DNA of 64,000 bases from Hippasteria phrygiana (taxonomy: Eukaryota; Echinodermata; Asteroidea; Valvatida; Goniasteridae): positions 1,302,001 to 1,366,000 of the forward strand of contig JAZGUH010000401.1 in NCBI GenBank assembly GCA_037893225.1. Direction: 5' to 3'. The position numbers and the translations under genes were made by a program. The notes under the pieces were generated by a model. The model saw only the letters and a program-made list of their open reading frames with translations. It searched no databases and was not told the origin of the DNA. Positions 40,797 to 51,500 of this stretch are shown here, piece by piece (within the stretch, counting starts at the first letter, position 1; each line of letters opens with the position of its first letter).

Positions 40797-41015
40797 GTAC
40801 CCCTAAAGAACTATGGGTAGAGTCGGGGTACCCCTAAATAACTATGGGTAGAGTCGGGGTACCCCTAAATAACTATGGGTAGAGTCGGGGTACCCCTAAA
40901 TAACTATGGGTAGAGTCGGGGTGCCCCTAAAGAACTATGGGTAGAGTCGGGGGTACCCCTAAAGAACTATGGGTAGAGTCGGTGTACCCCTAAAGAACTA
41001 TGGGTAGAGTCGGGG
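40797..41015. repeat. 31-bp tandem repeat (seven units)
   Basis: Units of 31 bp start TACCCCTAAAGAACTATGGG and continue TAGAGTCGGGG, with a few substitutions (AAATAACT in some). Period verified at 40798 and 40829. Confidence 0.92.
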
Positions 41016-41135
41016 TGCGTTCAACTTCCACTCACGCGAACGACGCGAACAATTGTTAATTGGATGTGCACAACAAATTAGCGAACGTTGGCGAACGTTT
41101 GCACTGTTCGCGTGAACACACCCGTACCCCTGGTA
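41012..41135. mobile_element. Short inverted-repeat MITE
   Basis: CGGGGTGCGTTC and CACGCGAACGACGCGAAC on the left are mirrored by GTTCGCGTGAACACACCCG on the right, with GCGAACGTTGGCGAACG in between. Confidence 0.5.
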
Positions 41136-42070
41136 GTCGCCGCGCCATATATAGTAGGGAGCCACCAATTGGCGAATTGTATACAAGAACCCCCCCCCCC
41201 CCCCCCATTTTTGCGCAAGGCACACAAGAAACTTTTACAACCCGTTCCCATGTTCAATAATTTTAACCTCTGGGAAAGGCTAGGAAAGTACCTCGACTTT
41301 TGGTTCCCATGCAGACGCAAATATTCTGACTATTTCTGATGAATATTAGTTTTTCTGATTGGTTGCTATGTAAAAGTTCTACTGACCAACAAAAGGAATG
41401 CAGAATTTTGCATACATGAATAGAATATTGCCCTATTACGTTGAAATGAACAGCTGGGCAGGCTTACTACTCTTGCTACTATAGACTATGTTTTACATAA
41501 TAATTATATTATTATATTGTCGTTTTTACTATCCATATTTTTTTATATCACCCCTTCATGAATAATTCGAGTACGATGATTGCGACTCCATATGGTTTGC
41601 GTGTTGTGTGGCACTGATAGCTGTAGGCCAATGCCTATGGCATATAACACCGTCTTTAAAATTGCATCTTGTTGTGTCCGTTTTTGACATTTTTTTTATT
41701 CCTTTCAAGTAACATTTCTTATGGACGTGCGTATAGGATGCCAAACTAACGCAACAAATTGAAAATTACTAAGTGCTGAAGTGCTGTGCCGTTTCCAATT
41801 TGCAGGCAGGTTACCATAGCAGATGGTTGGATCCAATCAGTGTTAAAGTGGGCGTGGTTTATGCTGAAATGACGTCATATCTACGACGAGGATGGCTTTT
41901 GTTTTCCCATCGTAATCAAACCAACCACGAGAAGCTCAGAACCCAAAGTTCTGCCACACAACAAAACCCGGGAGCGACCAATAGAGGGGTAAAGTCTCGC
42001 GACTTCACAATCACTTATCACTTTCTATATGTAAACGTCTTGATACTAAACACAGACTAGTCTGGCGACG
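41136..42070. other. No gene recognised
   Basis: A C tract at about 41191. Several short frames without recognisable features. A 95-residue plus frame at 41773 (MLKCCAVSNLQAGYHSRWLD) shows no domain. Confidence 0.3.
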
Positions 42071-42326
42071 GACTCTTAGGTATTTTTCGAAACTCTGGCT
42101 TCGTCTGGCTTCGGCTTCGTCTACGACTTCTGAATAACTGAGAAGCAAACCAAATGTAAATACATATTATAATTTTTGCTTTCATATGCATAATCAATCG
42201 AATGAATGTTTCTGAAGCAGAACATGCACCTAAATTTAGAATATTTATATTTGTTTACTTCTTAGTTATTCAGAAGTCGAAGCCAAGACGAAGCCTGGGT
42301 TTCGAAAACCCCCATAGTCTGTCATT
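42071..42326. mobile_element. TIR MITE with TTCGAAAC...GGCTTCGTC arms
   Basis: GGACTCTTAGG, TTTTCGAAACTCTGGCTTCG and GACTTCTGAATAACT on the left are mirrored by AGTTATTCAGAAGTCGAAGC, GACGAAGCCTGGGTTTCGAA and CCATAGTC on the right. About 255 bp, AT-rich centre. Confidence 0.7.
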
Positions 42327-42943
42327 ACTTCGGAATTTGAGGTCGATTCAAGTTTTTTTTCACAAGACCACATTATTGTAGTTTTCCAACCCCAGCCAAG
42401 TCAGAAAACAATAATTTCGTGGCACACATTGTAGCTCCTATTCTGGCAAAATTCCGTTGTAGGCTGAGGTCAGTTTGCACCATCTATAGACGACCAAACG
42501 TAATCCCCATTGAGAATAAAATTATATGCCACTCAATCGTAACTAAACAGTCGTTGTAGCTCAAGTATAATTATTGGTTTAAACATTCATCTATTCCCCT
42601 CAAAAAATGGTATTTGCAATGCAGCAATAAATATAGCTAGTTCATATTACCGTAAGCTATAATAATCCAAATCGTGTGTCATTCCGCTTATTTGTGATAC
42701 TTGTACTCGTCGATTTAGTCCAACACTCTGGGCTACGAGAGCAGAGTGTTGCATGAGCCAGCACCGCACTGAGGACTTCTGCCCCATCATGCTTCATGTT
42801 GGAATCGCGTTGTGTTGGATGTTTCTCATTAGCCGTGTCAATGGGAACTGGAAGGCGAGCAACATGGATCCCAGCCATACAAACATGGTAAGCATTTAAC
42901 ATTTTAAGGCTTAAAAGGATACATTTCAAAGTGAACAAAACTT

Positions 42944-43010
42944 GCTGGAGCGGGATTCGAACCTGAGACCTCCGGAATACCGTACCGGCGCTATCTTGCC
43001 CTATCTTGCC
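42944..43010 (-). ncRNA. tRNA-related SINE (copy 2)
   Basis: The minus strand holds CAGGTTCGAATCCCGCTCCA (B box), the shared ACGGTATTCCGGAGGTC segment, and the flank TTTGTTCACTTTGAAATG seen also next to copy 1. The D-arm half is damaged by a CTATCTTGCC duplication, so it cannot fold as a tRNA. Confidence 0.6.
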
Positions 43011-43431
43011 AACATGGCCGTCTCCATTTTAAATGAGTCATTTTACTGAATTCATGGTTGCTAACTGTTGGGATATATTTCTTGGTGTGAAATGACAGCC
43101 AAGGCTGACAGAAAGACTGGTGGATCTGATAACAAAACCCCTGCCTGCACTGTCTATAGAGGGTTGTTTACAACAATAGAGATAACTCTATATGTACAAC
43201 AGCTGATGATGGAGGCACGCTGATTGAAAATTTGATTGATCTTTAACAAGGGTAGATCCAGGGGAGGGGGCCATGCACCCTCAGTACAAATTATACGCGG
43301 CAACTGACAACAGATCGGGTGATCGAGTAATTTGCCACCATTAGTGTTCGCAAAGTTGATTTCAAACTGATCATTTAAGCCGAATTTTAAGTTCCTGTAG
43401 CGGCGAGTGTTTTACAATGTCATTTGTTATG

Positions 43432-43493
43432 ATTAAGCAATTGGGGGATGTGCAGCACAGCTGAATATGGGGGTGGGTGTAAAGTGAAATGTT
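43432..43493. repeat. 62-bp block shared with 52680-52745
   Basis: GATTAAGCAATTGGGGGATG through GGGTGTAAAGTGAAATG is the reverse complement of part of the region downstream of the unknown minus-strand ORF at 52738. This suggests both come from one repeat family. Confidence 0.65.
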
Positions 43494-44084
43494 ACAAAAT
43501 GCATTGCTATTGTCATACAGTGCATTCCCCTTTTGCTTGGAGGATGGGAACGTGCAACAGATCTGTAACAGATCTAGTCTTGGTTCAAGACGTTGTTACG
43601 TACGCGATAACCGCCTGCCGCGAGAGGGCGTTATCACGACAAACTATTAATAGCCACGAACCGCCAGTAACAACGTCTTGGGAATTTCGTAAAATCTCCC
43701 CCCGAAAAATGAAGAACATTTTCTCTTCACGCACGCGCACATACGAAAAGGAGCTGCTATGAAGTTGCACAATAGTCTGGTAGCTTTCTATACTACTGGC
43801 CGAAGGGGCGCTGGTAAGTAAGTTCGCGATCGAAGCTGCTATGCTTTGCATGCATTGCAGGCAGCCGGCCAGCAGGCCGGCTATGCGCTAGCGGCTGCAT
43901 GCAGTGTTCACTGCTCGTGTTCGCATGCGACGTCTTGCAACTGTGACGATCGACGCGAGGGAGATACGACCGGGAAGGTGCCGGGCGGGACCGGGCAGGC
44001 AACCTGGGTGATGGTGTGTGATCTGCGGGAAATCACTTGTTACATACATCTCCATTATATTAAACCGTCGGGGCTCGGACAACT

Positions 44085-44215
44085 CGACCGTTGGCCGACT
44101 CGATTTGAGACAACTCGACCGTTAGGACAACTCGACCGTCTTTGCGTCAAATGGGAAGACAAGTCGTCCGTGGAGACAAGTCTTCCGTTGAGACAAGTCG
44201 TCCGTTGAATTGAAG
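44085..44215. repeat. GACAACTCGACCGTT / GACAAGTCGTCCGTT motif cluster
   Basis: Six or seven spaced copies of GACAACTCGACCGT and GACAAGTCGTCCGT. The same cluster is in copy 2 at 51366-51500. Confidence 0.8.
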
Positions 44216-44806
44216 TCGACTGGAGGTAGGGGAATCGCTGGGGTTTCTCGGCGGGGATTCGCGTCCAGCCTCAAAGCAAACATGAGCTTGAATTTTTTTC
44301 GAGTTTCACCAGTGGAGAAAACCTGCAGGAGATCTAGAGTGCGTCTCAGTATCTTTGTGAACTGTGTGACAATCGAATCACCAGAGTATAGAACGACAAT
44401 CTCCGTTTTCCCCGGCCGTAAAGACCAGGGCCTCGTAAGCTATTTGTTTTATTATTATCACGGCCTTATTTATTTTATATCTAAATCAAATCACCCAACA
44501 AGGTCTCCTCAGCACCATTATAATATATCATATTCAGCCCCGTTAAGCTTTTCTGTTTATTATATTTCCATCATTCCGGAACTTTTTAGTTCATTCCACT
44601 CGGCCCTACCAAACAATCTAATAGCACGGACCTGTACCTTTATCTTCATACTAACACTCGGGCGGTAGTAGTCAGGGGGTTAGCTATGCATACTGCATTT
44701 ATTTATGTATTATGCAAACTACATAATGCGCGCTGCAATCATTGGGCTAAGCAGGTGCGTGCGCACAACACGGCTTCTACGAAATTCCCAAGACGTCGTT
44801 ACTGGC

Positions 44807-47568
44807 CAGTCAGCGCGCAGCGTACTCGATAATGAGGTTCCCGGCTACGTTATATTTGCAGCGAGTTGACGGTCTCGGACCTACGAGAATTCACGAGGTT
44901 TTTGCGAGCGTTCGGTAGTGCCTCAAGAAAATAGATGGGAAGCCCATTTTCGCTTCAGTTTCCGGCCAACATGGAGTTGTGAGTAAAAATGTATTTCTTT
45001 CTGCATCGAATAATACAATTATTAAACATTTTTTCGTTGTGAAGGCTGTTTACTAGGCTTGTAAAATGAGGTATGAAAAATATAGTTCTTTTAAACTACC
45101 TGCACGTTTTTGGTGATCCTGACTGTTTCGAGATATTTTGAGATGAAATTTGTCGTTTGCTGGACACTTGAAGAGCTATGCTTTCGATCCGTACTATTTC
45201 CATGTCTGCAGGTTCAACGAGCGATTATTATTTCGATGCTAAATGTTGGCGAAAATTGCAAACTTACACGGGGAAATTTCTGATGTCAATGACGTCACTG
45301 TGTACGTACGTGGTGCTTATTGCGCGATGCGGCGAGAGAAAGGCATGTCGACAATATGTTCCTGTCCCGTTTCACATGATGTGGCATACATGTTCATGAA
45401 ATGCAAATTTGGCTGTGTTATAGAAACATTTAGAATGTTTTTTTTAATGTTTCAGAGTTTCTCGGCCTAGTACTGTGAACTGTGTAACAGGACAACTCGT
45501 ACCTTGGCCAAATCGTACCTTGGATTGGACAACTCGCACCTTGGACAACTCGTACCTAGGTTTGGACAACTCGTACCTTAGACCATGGAGAAATAAGACA
45601 CACTCGTTTGCACAACTCGTACCTTGGACAACTCGTACCCTGTTTTAAACATGGGTTTCGATGTGTTTTCATTCCAAGGAATTGCCCATCACTTAAAGAC
45701 TTATATTACTCTCGAAATGTGTTTAAAATTTAACAAATGACAACAAGTGTGCTGTCATTGAAGTCCAGTGTGTATGTACGAGTCCATGTATTATAAACAG
45801 ATTTTTTGAAATGTTGAAACGACTCCGGTTTTGTTGAAACGCATGAGGCATGCAACTTTTCATCGGATCAGCTGATTCCTCGTTTTTCACTTCACACTTA
45901 TAGTATGCCATTGAAAATTGAAAAACACAAACTCTTGTAAAGATTGGAATTTCCTCATTTGTTTGTGAGGTTGCATGCCTGGTACATGTACATGTATTAT
46001 TTTTGTATTGGACATTCCACTGCACAGTCTTCTTTTAATTCTAAAGACCCTAGTTTTTGCAATTATGAATCATATCTTTTGGTAGAAAATGCAGTCTAAT
46101 TGCATGGGCATTTTTCAGCAATATGCCCCTAAATGTTTTGTGGTTCATTAATTTCCCTTAAATCTCAACACCGAAACCTTGCAAATTGTTATGTATTGAA
46201 GAACTTATTATTTATTGGTGTTTGATTTAAGTATACATGTAGAAAAACTTAACATGTAGTTTCATGTTTACTCTTGTAAACACATGTTCATGTCTTTCGA
46301 CTTAATGTAAAAAGTGTGAAAATGTCATTTCTGCAATGTCTTGTGCCCTTCTTTGAAATATTATTGTTAAAAAGTCTTTCAGTTCCTTGTATACAAAACA
46401 TTTGTAGTTGCTTGTGAAAATATAATAAAAGTGAAAATGGTACACAGGTTTTAGTTGTATTTATTAAAGCATAATTTTCTGCTATTTATTATTAATGTCA
46501 TCCATGATCTACAACATATGAATTTTATAGGAATACAAAAATTGATAGGGTATCTCCCTCCCCCCCCCCTTTTTACAGGAAATAGCATTGTGGGTAGCCT
46601 ATAATTATTTACATTTTACAATACTTGTTTTGGCCAAACCCGTCAAAGAAAAAGTGGTTTCCCTTTTTGTTTTTAATCAGTTTGAGCAAAAACTAAATGA
46701 AAAGGAAAATCATCAATAGACAACTTTTTATCGGCACACAATAATTTCGATTTAACCCCATTTTCAATTCCAGGCTGTAGAACTTAGGTTGTGGATATAT
46801 TACATTTGTCATTGGAAAAAATAGACAAAAATGACAAAAAAGCAGCCTGGCAATCTTTGTGATGTGTTTATAATACATCATTTTACATGTACTTTCCCTA
46901 TTCCGAAAAGACGTGCATTACGCAACGATTCTATTTTCTAGTCTGGCGCCTTTACTCCGCCTTCACACTTTATTATAAGCCTGTATGTGGAGCAGGGTAC
47001 CTGACACATGAAAGCGCCCTTGTGTTAAATGTAGCGGTGCCTGATTGGTCAAGATGCAAAGTCGTTTGGGGATATGACCAATGAGGACAGCACACTCGTG
47101 CCATCCACGTGCTTGCAAAGCTGCGTTGTTTTCCTAATCTGGGCATACGGAATGGACATCATTTTTTAGTGATCCTGACTGTTTCGAATAATCAATAGAA
47201 CCGTATTTATAAAGATAGGTAACTTAATATTATAGCTTGTCTCCAACCCGTCAGATTCTTCTGCCCAACTTCGTTTAGTTTAGAAAAAGGACATTTTTCA
47301 CCGACCGTAAATTCACTACAACAACGGTCATATTTTCGTTCATATATTTCACAAAATGGACGTTTAAAATTTGAATAATCTCACTAAACAATAAGGCTAT
47401 ACCATTTCCAGCCTGTCTTTTAATTAAAATCTTACTTTTAAAGACACGTTAACTGGAAAATGAATTTCGAAAATGTGATCTCCAATCTCATGAATATGCA
47501 TTTACCCAGCGTTTTATGCATACGCTGCAAATAAACGAAGCACTTTTCAGCACGCTGCGCGCTGACTG
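44807..47568. mobile_element. TIR element with TGGC 4-bp duplication
   Basis: A 17-bp perfect TIR, CAGTCAGCGCGCAGCGT, ends both sides, flanked by TGGC at 44803-44806 and 47569-47572. The uninterrupted site (ACTGGCGGTTCG) exists at 52101. Near the left end an ATGGAGTT is followed at once by GTGAGTAAA (about 44971), which could be a tiny first exon with a donor. The interior is AT-rich with no long frame; 45480-45650 holds spaced GGACAACTCGTACCTTGG motifs. I could not assign the superfamily. Confidence 0.8.
45480..45640. repeat. GGACAACTCGTACCTTGG motif cluster
   Basis: Six spaced copies of (GG)ACAACTCGTACCTTGG-like text. The ACAACTCG core is the same as in the unrelated-looking element that surrounds it. 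Confidence 0.8.
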
Positions 47569-47691
47569 TGGCGGTTCGTGGCTACCACGGTGGTGGTGGC
47601 TACTAATAGTTTGTCGTGATAACGACCTCTCGCGGCAGCCGGTTATCGCGTATATACGTAACATCTTCTTGAACCAAGACTACAACAGATC

Positions 47692-49015
47692 CCGATTGAT
47701 GAATGGGACGCCATCCCACAGCAACGTAGCCAGCAAGCCAAAGTGGGGCCCTGTTGGGCCTTCGATGGGCAACTGAGTGGGCCCCAATTGGGCCTCACTT
47801 GGCTGGCGTTGATAGCTGACTGGTTTGAAGATGAGTCCTTCATGGGTTTATGCTCTAGCCTCGTAGAATGTAGCATGCAGGCAAACAATTAATATTATTA
47901 GATCCATTATGTTCACAACTCACAATTTAAGCAGGTTGTACAAAAAGTCAAATGCTTCACGAACAGTAGTAACCTTCATATTTGAACAAGAATACACAAA
48001 TCATTTTTGCAGTACAAAATCTTAAAACTTTTGTTTGTCCACATTTTGGCATTCAAACAAATAAATCGGTCTAGGTTTGTTTTATTATAAAAACATTAGA
48101 GAAAAAAATGTACATTTTATGTCCGTTACATGTGTGAACATTTACCCAAACTGCACCCTAGATTGTCAACATTTCTTCAAAACTACACTTCATTTTAGTG
48201 ATTTGGTCCATTCCATCTCTTTAGGGGAAAATTGAAAATTTCAATGACAAATATGCATACATTTGCAGCGGGATAGGGGCCTATGTGACAAAGAGACCCC
48301 CCTCCCCTTGTGATGGTCATTGTGTTCCCAGAATCTCAGGAATTCATCCTAGCTTTTGGGGTGCGTGTTCGGTAACAATAGTCTAGTGTGTATATGGTAT
48401 AGGGAACTAAGGGGGGGGGGGGGTCCCTTTGTCACATATCGTGCTGGGTATAATTGTGCAATCATTCTGACTCCATTTTATTGATAAATTAAAGGCATAT
48501 TTAAAAAAAACGTTCCTACTTTTCTTTTATTAAGTAAAAGAAATGGTAATCTATGCCTGTCTTACAATGCCTAGGGTGACAGCTGATGGAATGGAGGTAC
48601 TGGTGGGTGTCAATGGGTTTAGAATATAGTTCAGTGGTTACTGAGCCGTCTTCCGTGTGGATGGCGATGTCCAGGAAGTGGGTCTGGTGATATGAATTTC
48701 TGATGTGAACTTGATGGTCCTGATGTGGAAGGTCACTGGTCCAGCTGAAAAAATACATCAGATTCAGAGACGACAAGGTGCTGAGGGAAGCATGCACGCG
48801 TTCTCCGCGAAGTAAATTAGTTGCGTCTGGATAGTGTCCTACATTCTTTGAAATTTAGGCTACTTCTACATAAACGTTGGCATATAGCTGGGCTACTCTT
48901 GGGAGGCCTTATTTCTTCATGGCTTCCTCTCCAGTTTAAATTTAAAAATATGATGATAATATAGAGAAGGTTACGTACCAGAAATAGAGAATTTTGAAGA
49001 TCATGCCTTCGGTGG
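47692..49015. other. No gene recognised
   Basis: TGGGCC-rich text at 47740-47800 resembles the array at 49.2 kb. The rest is AT-rich. A 93-residue minus frame at 48516-48797 (containing HQVHIRNSYHQTHFLDIAIH and SKPIDTHQYL) resembles the RT of Penelope-like elements, where FLDxxIxxxxGxxxTxxYxKPTDTHxYL is conserved; see the separate entry. Confidence 0.3.
48516..48797 (-). pseudogene. Penelope-like element RT fragment (tentative)
   Basis: The frame carries THFLDIAIHTEDGSVTTELY followed by SKPIDTHQYLHSISCHPRHC. The pattern FLDI.I...G...T.LY.KP.DTH.YL....HP.H is characteristic of the segment after the RT active site in Penelope-like and related elements. The upstream residues (YFFSWTSDLPHQDHQVHIRN) fit loosely. 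Only about 70 codons are present; no GIY-YIG domain is visible nearby. The identification rests on motif memory only. The frame ends after HCKTGIDYHFFYL, so it is a truncated fragment. Confidence 0.6.
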
Positions 49016-49174
49016 TTGACAACTGACAGTTGGATGGAGCTCTCGTCGCGCGCGACCGTGGCCCGTGCTATAGTGCTTGAGGAGATGTATGTATTCGACC
49101 TCGACCACGATCACGCGGCGCGCGCGGGATATCACATGCACATCACATGCGCGGCAGATGGGGTGGATTCATCA

Positions 49175-49965
49175 CAGCCCATCACGCCCAACTATATCCC
49201 ACAGAGGGCCCATTTAGGCCAGCCCTCTCAAAACCCATTGACAGTACAGCCCACCGCGCCCAACTATATCCCACACAGGGCCAATTTAGGCCAGCCCTCT
49301 CAAGGCCCATTGACAGAACAGCCCACCGCGCCCAACTATATCCCACACAGTGCCCACTTGGGCCAGCCCTCTCAAAACCTATTGACAGAACAGCCCACCG
49401 CGCCCAACTATATCCCACACACGGCCCACTTGGGCCAGCCCTCTCAAGGCCCATTGACAGTGCAGCCCACCGCGCCCAACTATATCACACACAGGGCCCA
49501 CTTAAGCCAGCCCTCTCAAAACCCATTGACAGGACAGCCCACCGCGCCCAACTATATCCCACACAGGGCCCACTTGGGCCAGCCCTCTCAAGGCCCATTG
49601 ACAGTACAGCCCACCGCGGCCACCTATATCCCACACAGGGCCCACAAAGCCCATTAACAGTACAGCCCACCGCGCCCAACTATATCCCACACAGGGCCTA
49701 TTTGGGCCAGCCCTCTCAAGTCCAATTGACAGGACAGCCCACCGCGCCCAACTATATCCCACACAGGGCCTACTTAGGCCAGCCCTCTCAAAGCTCATTG
49801 ACAGTACAGCCCACATCGCCCAACTATATTCCACACAGGGCCCACTTGGGCCAGCCCTCTCAAAACCCATTGATAGTGCAGCCCACCGCGCCCAACTATG
49901 TCCCACACAGGGCCCACTTAGGCCAGCCCTCTCAAAACCTAGTTCATAGACAGCCCACGTAGCCC
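49175..49965. repeat. 72-bp tandem repeat array (about eleven units)
   Basis: CCACCGCGCCCAACTATATC marks unit starts at 49251, 49323, 49395, 49467, 49539, 49611, then 49667 (a 16-bp deletion), 49739, 49811 and 49883. Plus-strand frames encode a 24-residue repeat (NYIPHRAHLGQPSQNPLT), and both strands are open for hundreds of bases because 72 is a multiple of three. The array decays rightward to about 50110. I see no promoter or splice evidence, so I call it a repeat, not a gene. Confidence 0.92.
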
Positions 49966-50305
49966 ACCAAATCCCCATATTGGACCCATATACCTTGCCC
50001 ATTCAATGCCCAACCCACTAAAAACCCACCGTCATCCCATGTAGGACCCACGTGGGCAGCCCATTAAAAGCCCAAGCCCACCAAAGCCCATCAAACCCTA
50101 CCACAACCCACATGGCCCCACTTGGGTTTGCTGGCACCTAGTCTTGGTTCAAGACGTTGTTACGTATATAAGCGACAACCGGCCGCCGCGAGAGGGCGTT
50201 ATCACGACAAACTATTTCAGCCACGAACCGCCAGTAACAACGTCTTTTTGAAAATGAGGAACATTTTCTCTTCACGCACGCGCACATACGAAAAAGAGCT
50301 GCCAT

Positions 50306-51082
50306 TCATTTGTTTTGCCATATTTTAATTATTCAATCCTGACTTGGGCCAGTTCCTCATCTAAATGTAACAAATTACTAATTTTACAAAAACGAGCGGT
50401 TCGTGTAATTTTAAATGCTGGTTACCGTGATCATTCTGCTCCATTATTTGCCAAATTAAATTTATTACAATGTAATGACTTATACCAGCTTAATTTGGGA
50501 AAATTCATGTATAAATTTACGCATAATGCACTCCCTCCCTGTTTTAATTGTTGTTTTACTTTAACATCTGATGTTCATGTATATAATACTCGAAGTAGTG
50601 CTAGGGGAAATGTGTTCGTCCATTTCAATAGAACGTCAATGTCTAAAGATAGTGTTGTTCATCGAGGCATCTCATACTGGAATAGTTTAGAACATTTTCT
50701 CAAAACATCACCTTCTCTGTCTGTCTTTGTTAAAAATTTAAAAGCTCGATTCCTCGAGTCGTACTTGTAATCTTATTCTTATTAGTGAACTAATAATTTT
50801 GCCTTGTCTCACACCAGTTTGTCTCTACGTACGTTGTGTTTTGTTGTCCTTTGTCTGGTTCCCTGGTTGTATGTCCATAGGTTAGGGCACAAAAGCGTTT
50901 TACGCTTAACCTTATACCTAAATGTTGTCACTTAACTTGTTGCTTCTTTATTATTTAACTTACTGTATACATAGTCTCTATCAAATATATTATTAAATTC
51001 CTTGGTAATTTCTATATGATTGTAAATATTGTAATGAATGACAACATTGAAATATATGTTACAACAACAACAACAACAATAG
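50306..51082 (+). mobile_element. Non-LTR retrotransposon 3' end with (ACA)n tail
   Basis: Separates GAAAAAGAGCTGC from AATAGTCTGGTAGCT, which are nearly adjacent in copy 1 (43750-43790). It holds an RT C-terminal ORF, a 3' UTR and a terminal ACAACAACAACAACAA run. A strongly 5'-truncated insertion. Confidence 0.75.
50315..50770 (+). pseudogene. RT C-terminal domain of a non-LTR element
   Basis: The frame reads FNYSILTWASSSSKCNKLLI, LQKRAVRVILNAGYRDHSAP, LGKFMYKFTHNALPPCF, VYNTRSSARGN and ISYWNSLEHFLKTSPSLSVF, the conserved region after the RT (thumb and C-terminal domain) of CR1/Jockey-type ORF2 proteins. About 150 codons without a stop, but the endonuclease and the RT catalytic core are absent, so it is a dead fragment. 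Confidence 0.82.
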
Positions 51083-51365
51083 TCTGGTAGCTATCTATAC
51101 TACTGGCCGAAGGGGCGCTGGTAAGTTCGCGATTGAAGCTGCTATGCATTGCAGGCGGGCGGCCGGCTATGCGCTGGCGGCTGCAGTGTTCACCGCTCGT
51201 GTTCGCATGCGACGTCTTGCAACTGTGACGATCGACGCGAGGGAGATACGACGGGGAAGGTGCCGGGCGGGACCGGGCAGGCAACCTGGGTGATGGTGTG
51301 TGATCTGCGGGAAATTGCTTATTACATGTAAGAAATACCTCTCCATTATATTAAACCGTCGGGGC

Positions 51366-51500
51366 TCGGACAACTCGACCGTTGGCCGACTCGACTCGAG
51401 ACAACTCGACCGTTAAAACAACTCGACCGTCTTTGCGTCAAATGGGAAGATATGTCGTCCGTGGAGACAAGTCTTCTGTTGAGACAAGTCGTCCGTCAAA
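51366..51500. repeat. GACAACTCGACCGTT motif cluster (copy 2)
   Basis: Same spaced motif cluster as 44085-44215. Confidence 0.8.

Larger units (their letters stand above)
43575..47682. mobile_element. TIR element with 9-bp duplication, Mutator-like candidate (copy 1)
   Basis: The ends TAGTCTTGGTTCAAGACGTT and its inverse are flanked by TAACAGATC (43566-43574) and CAACAGATC (47683-47691). The TIR is about 115 bp and is itself hairpin-prone: CAAGACGTTGTTAC is followed 80 bp later by GTAACAACGTCTTG. The interior has ACAACTCGACCGTT motifs (44087-44200). A 2.76-kb element (44807-47568) interrupts the right TIR. No transposase was recognised. Confidence 0.75.

Noticed and set aside
40797..41015. 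CRISPR array
   Set aside because: Units are head to tail without spacers, in animal DNA; it is a simple tandem repeat.
43846..44208. 120-residue plus ORF and the minus ORFs around 43793-44082 and 51012-51373
   Set aside because: They lie in the interior of the TIR elements, differ in frame between the two copies, and show no domain.
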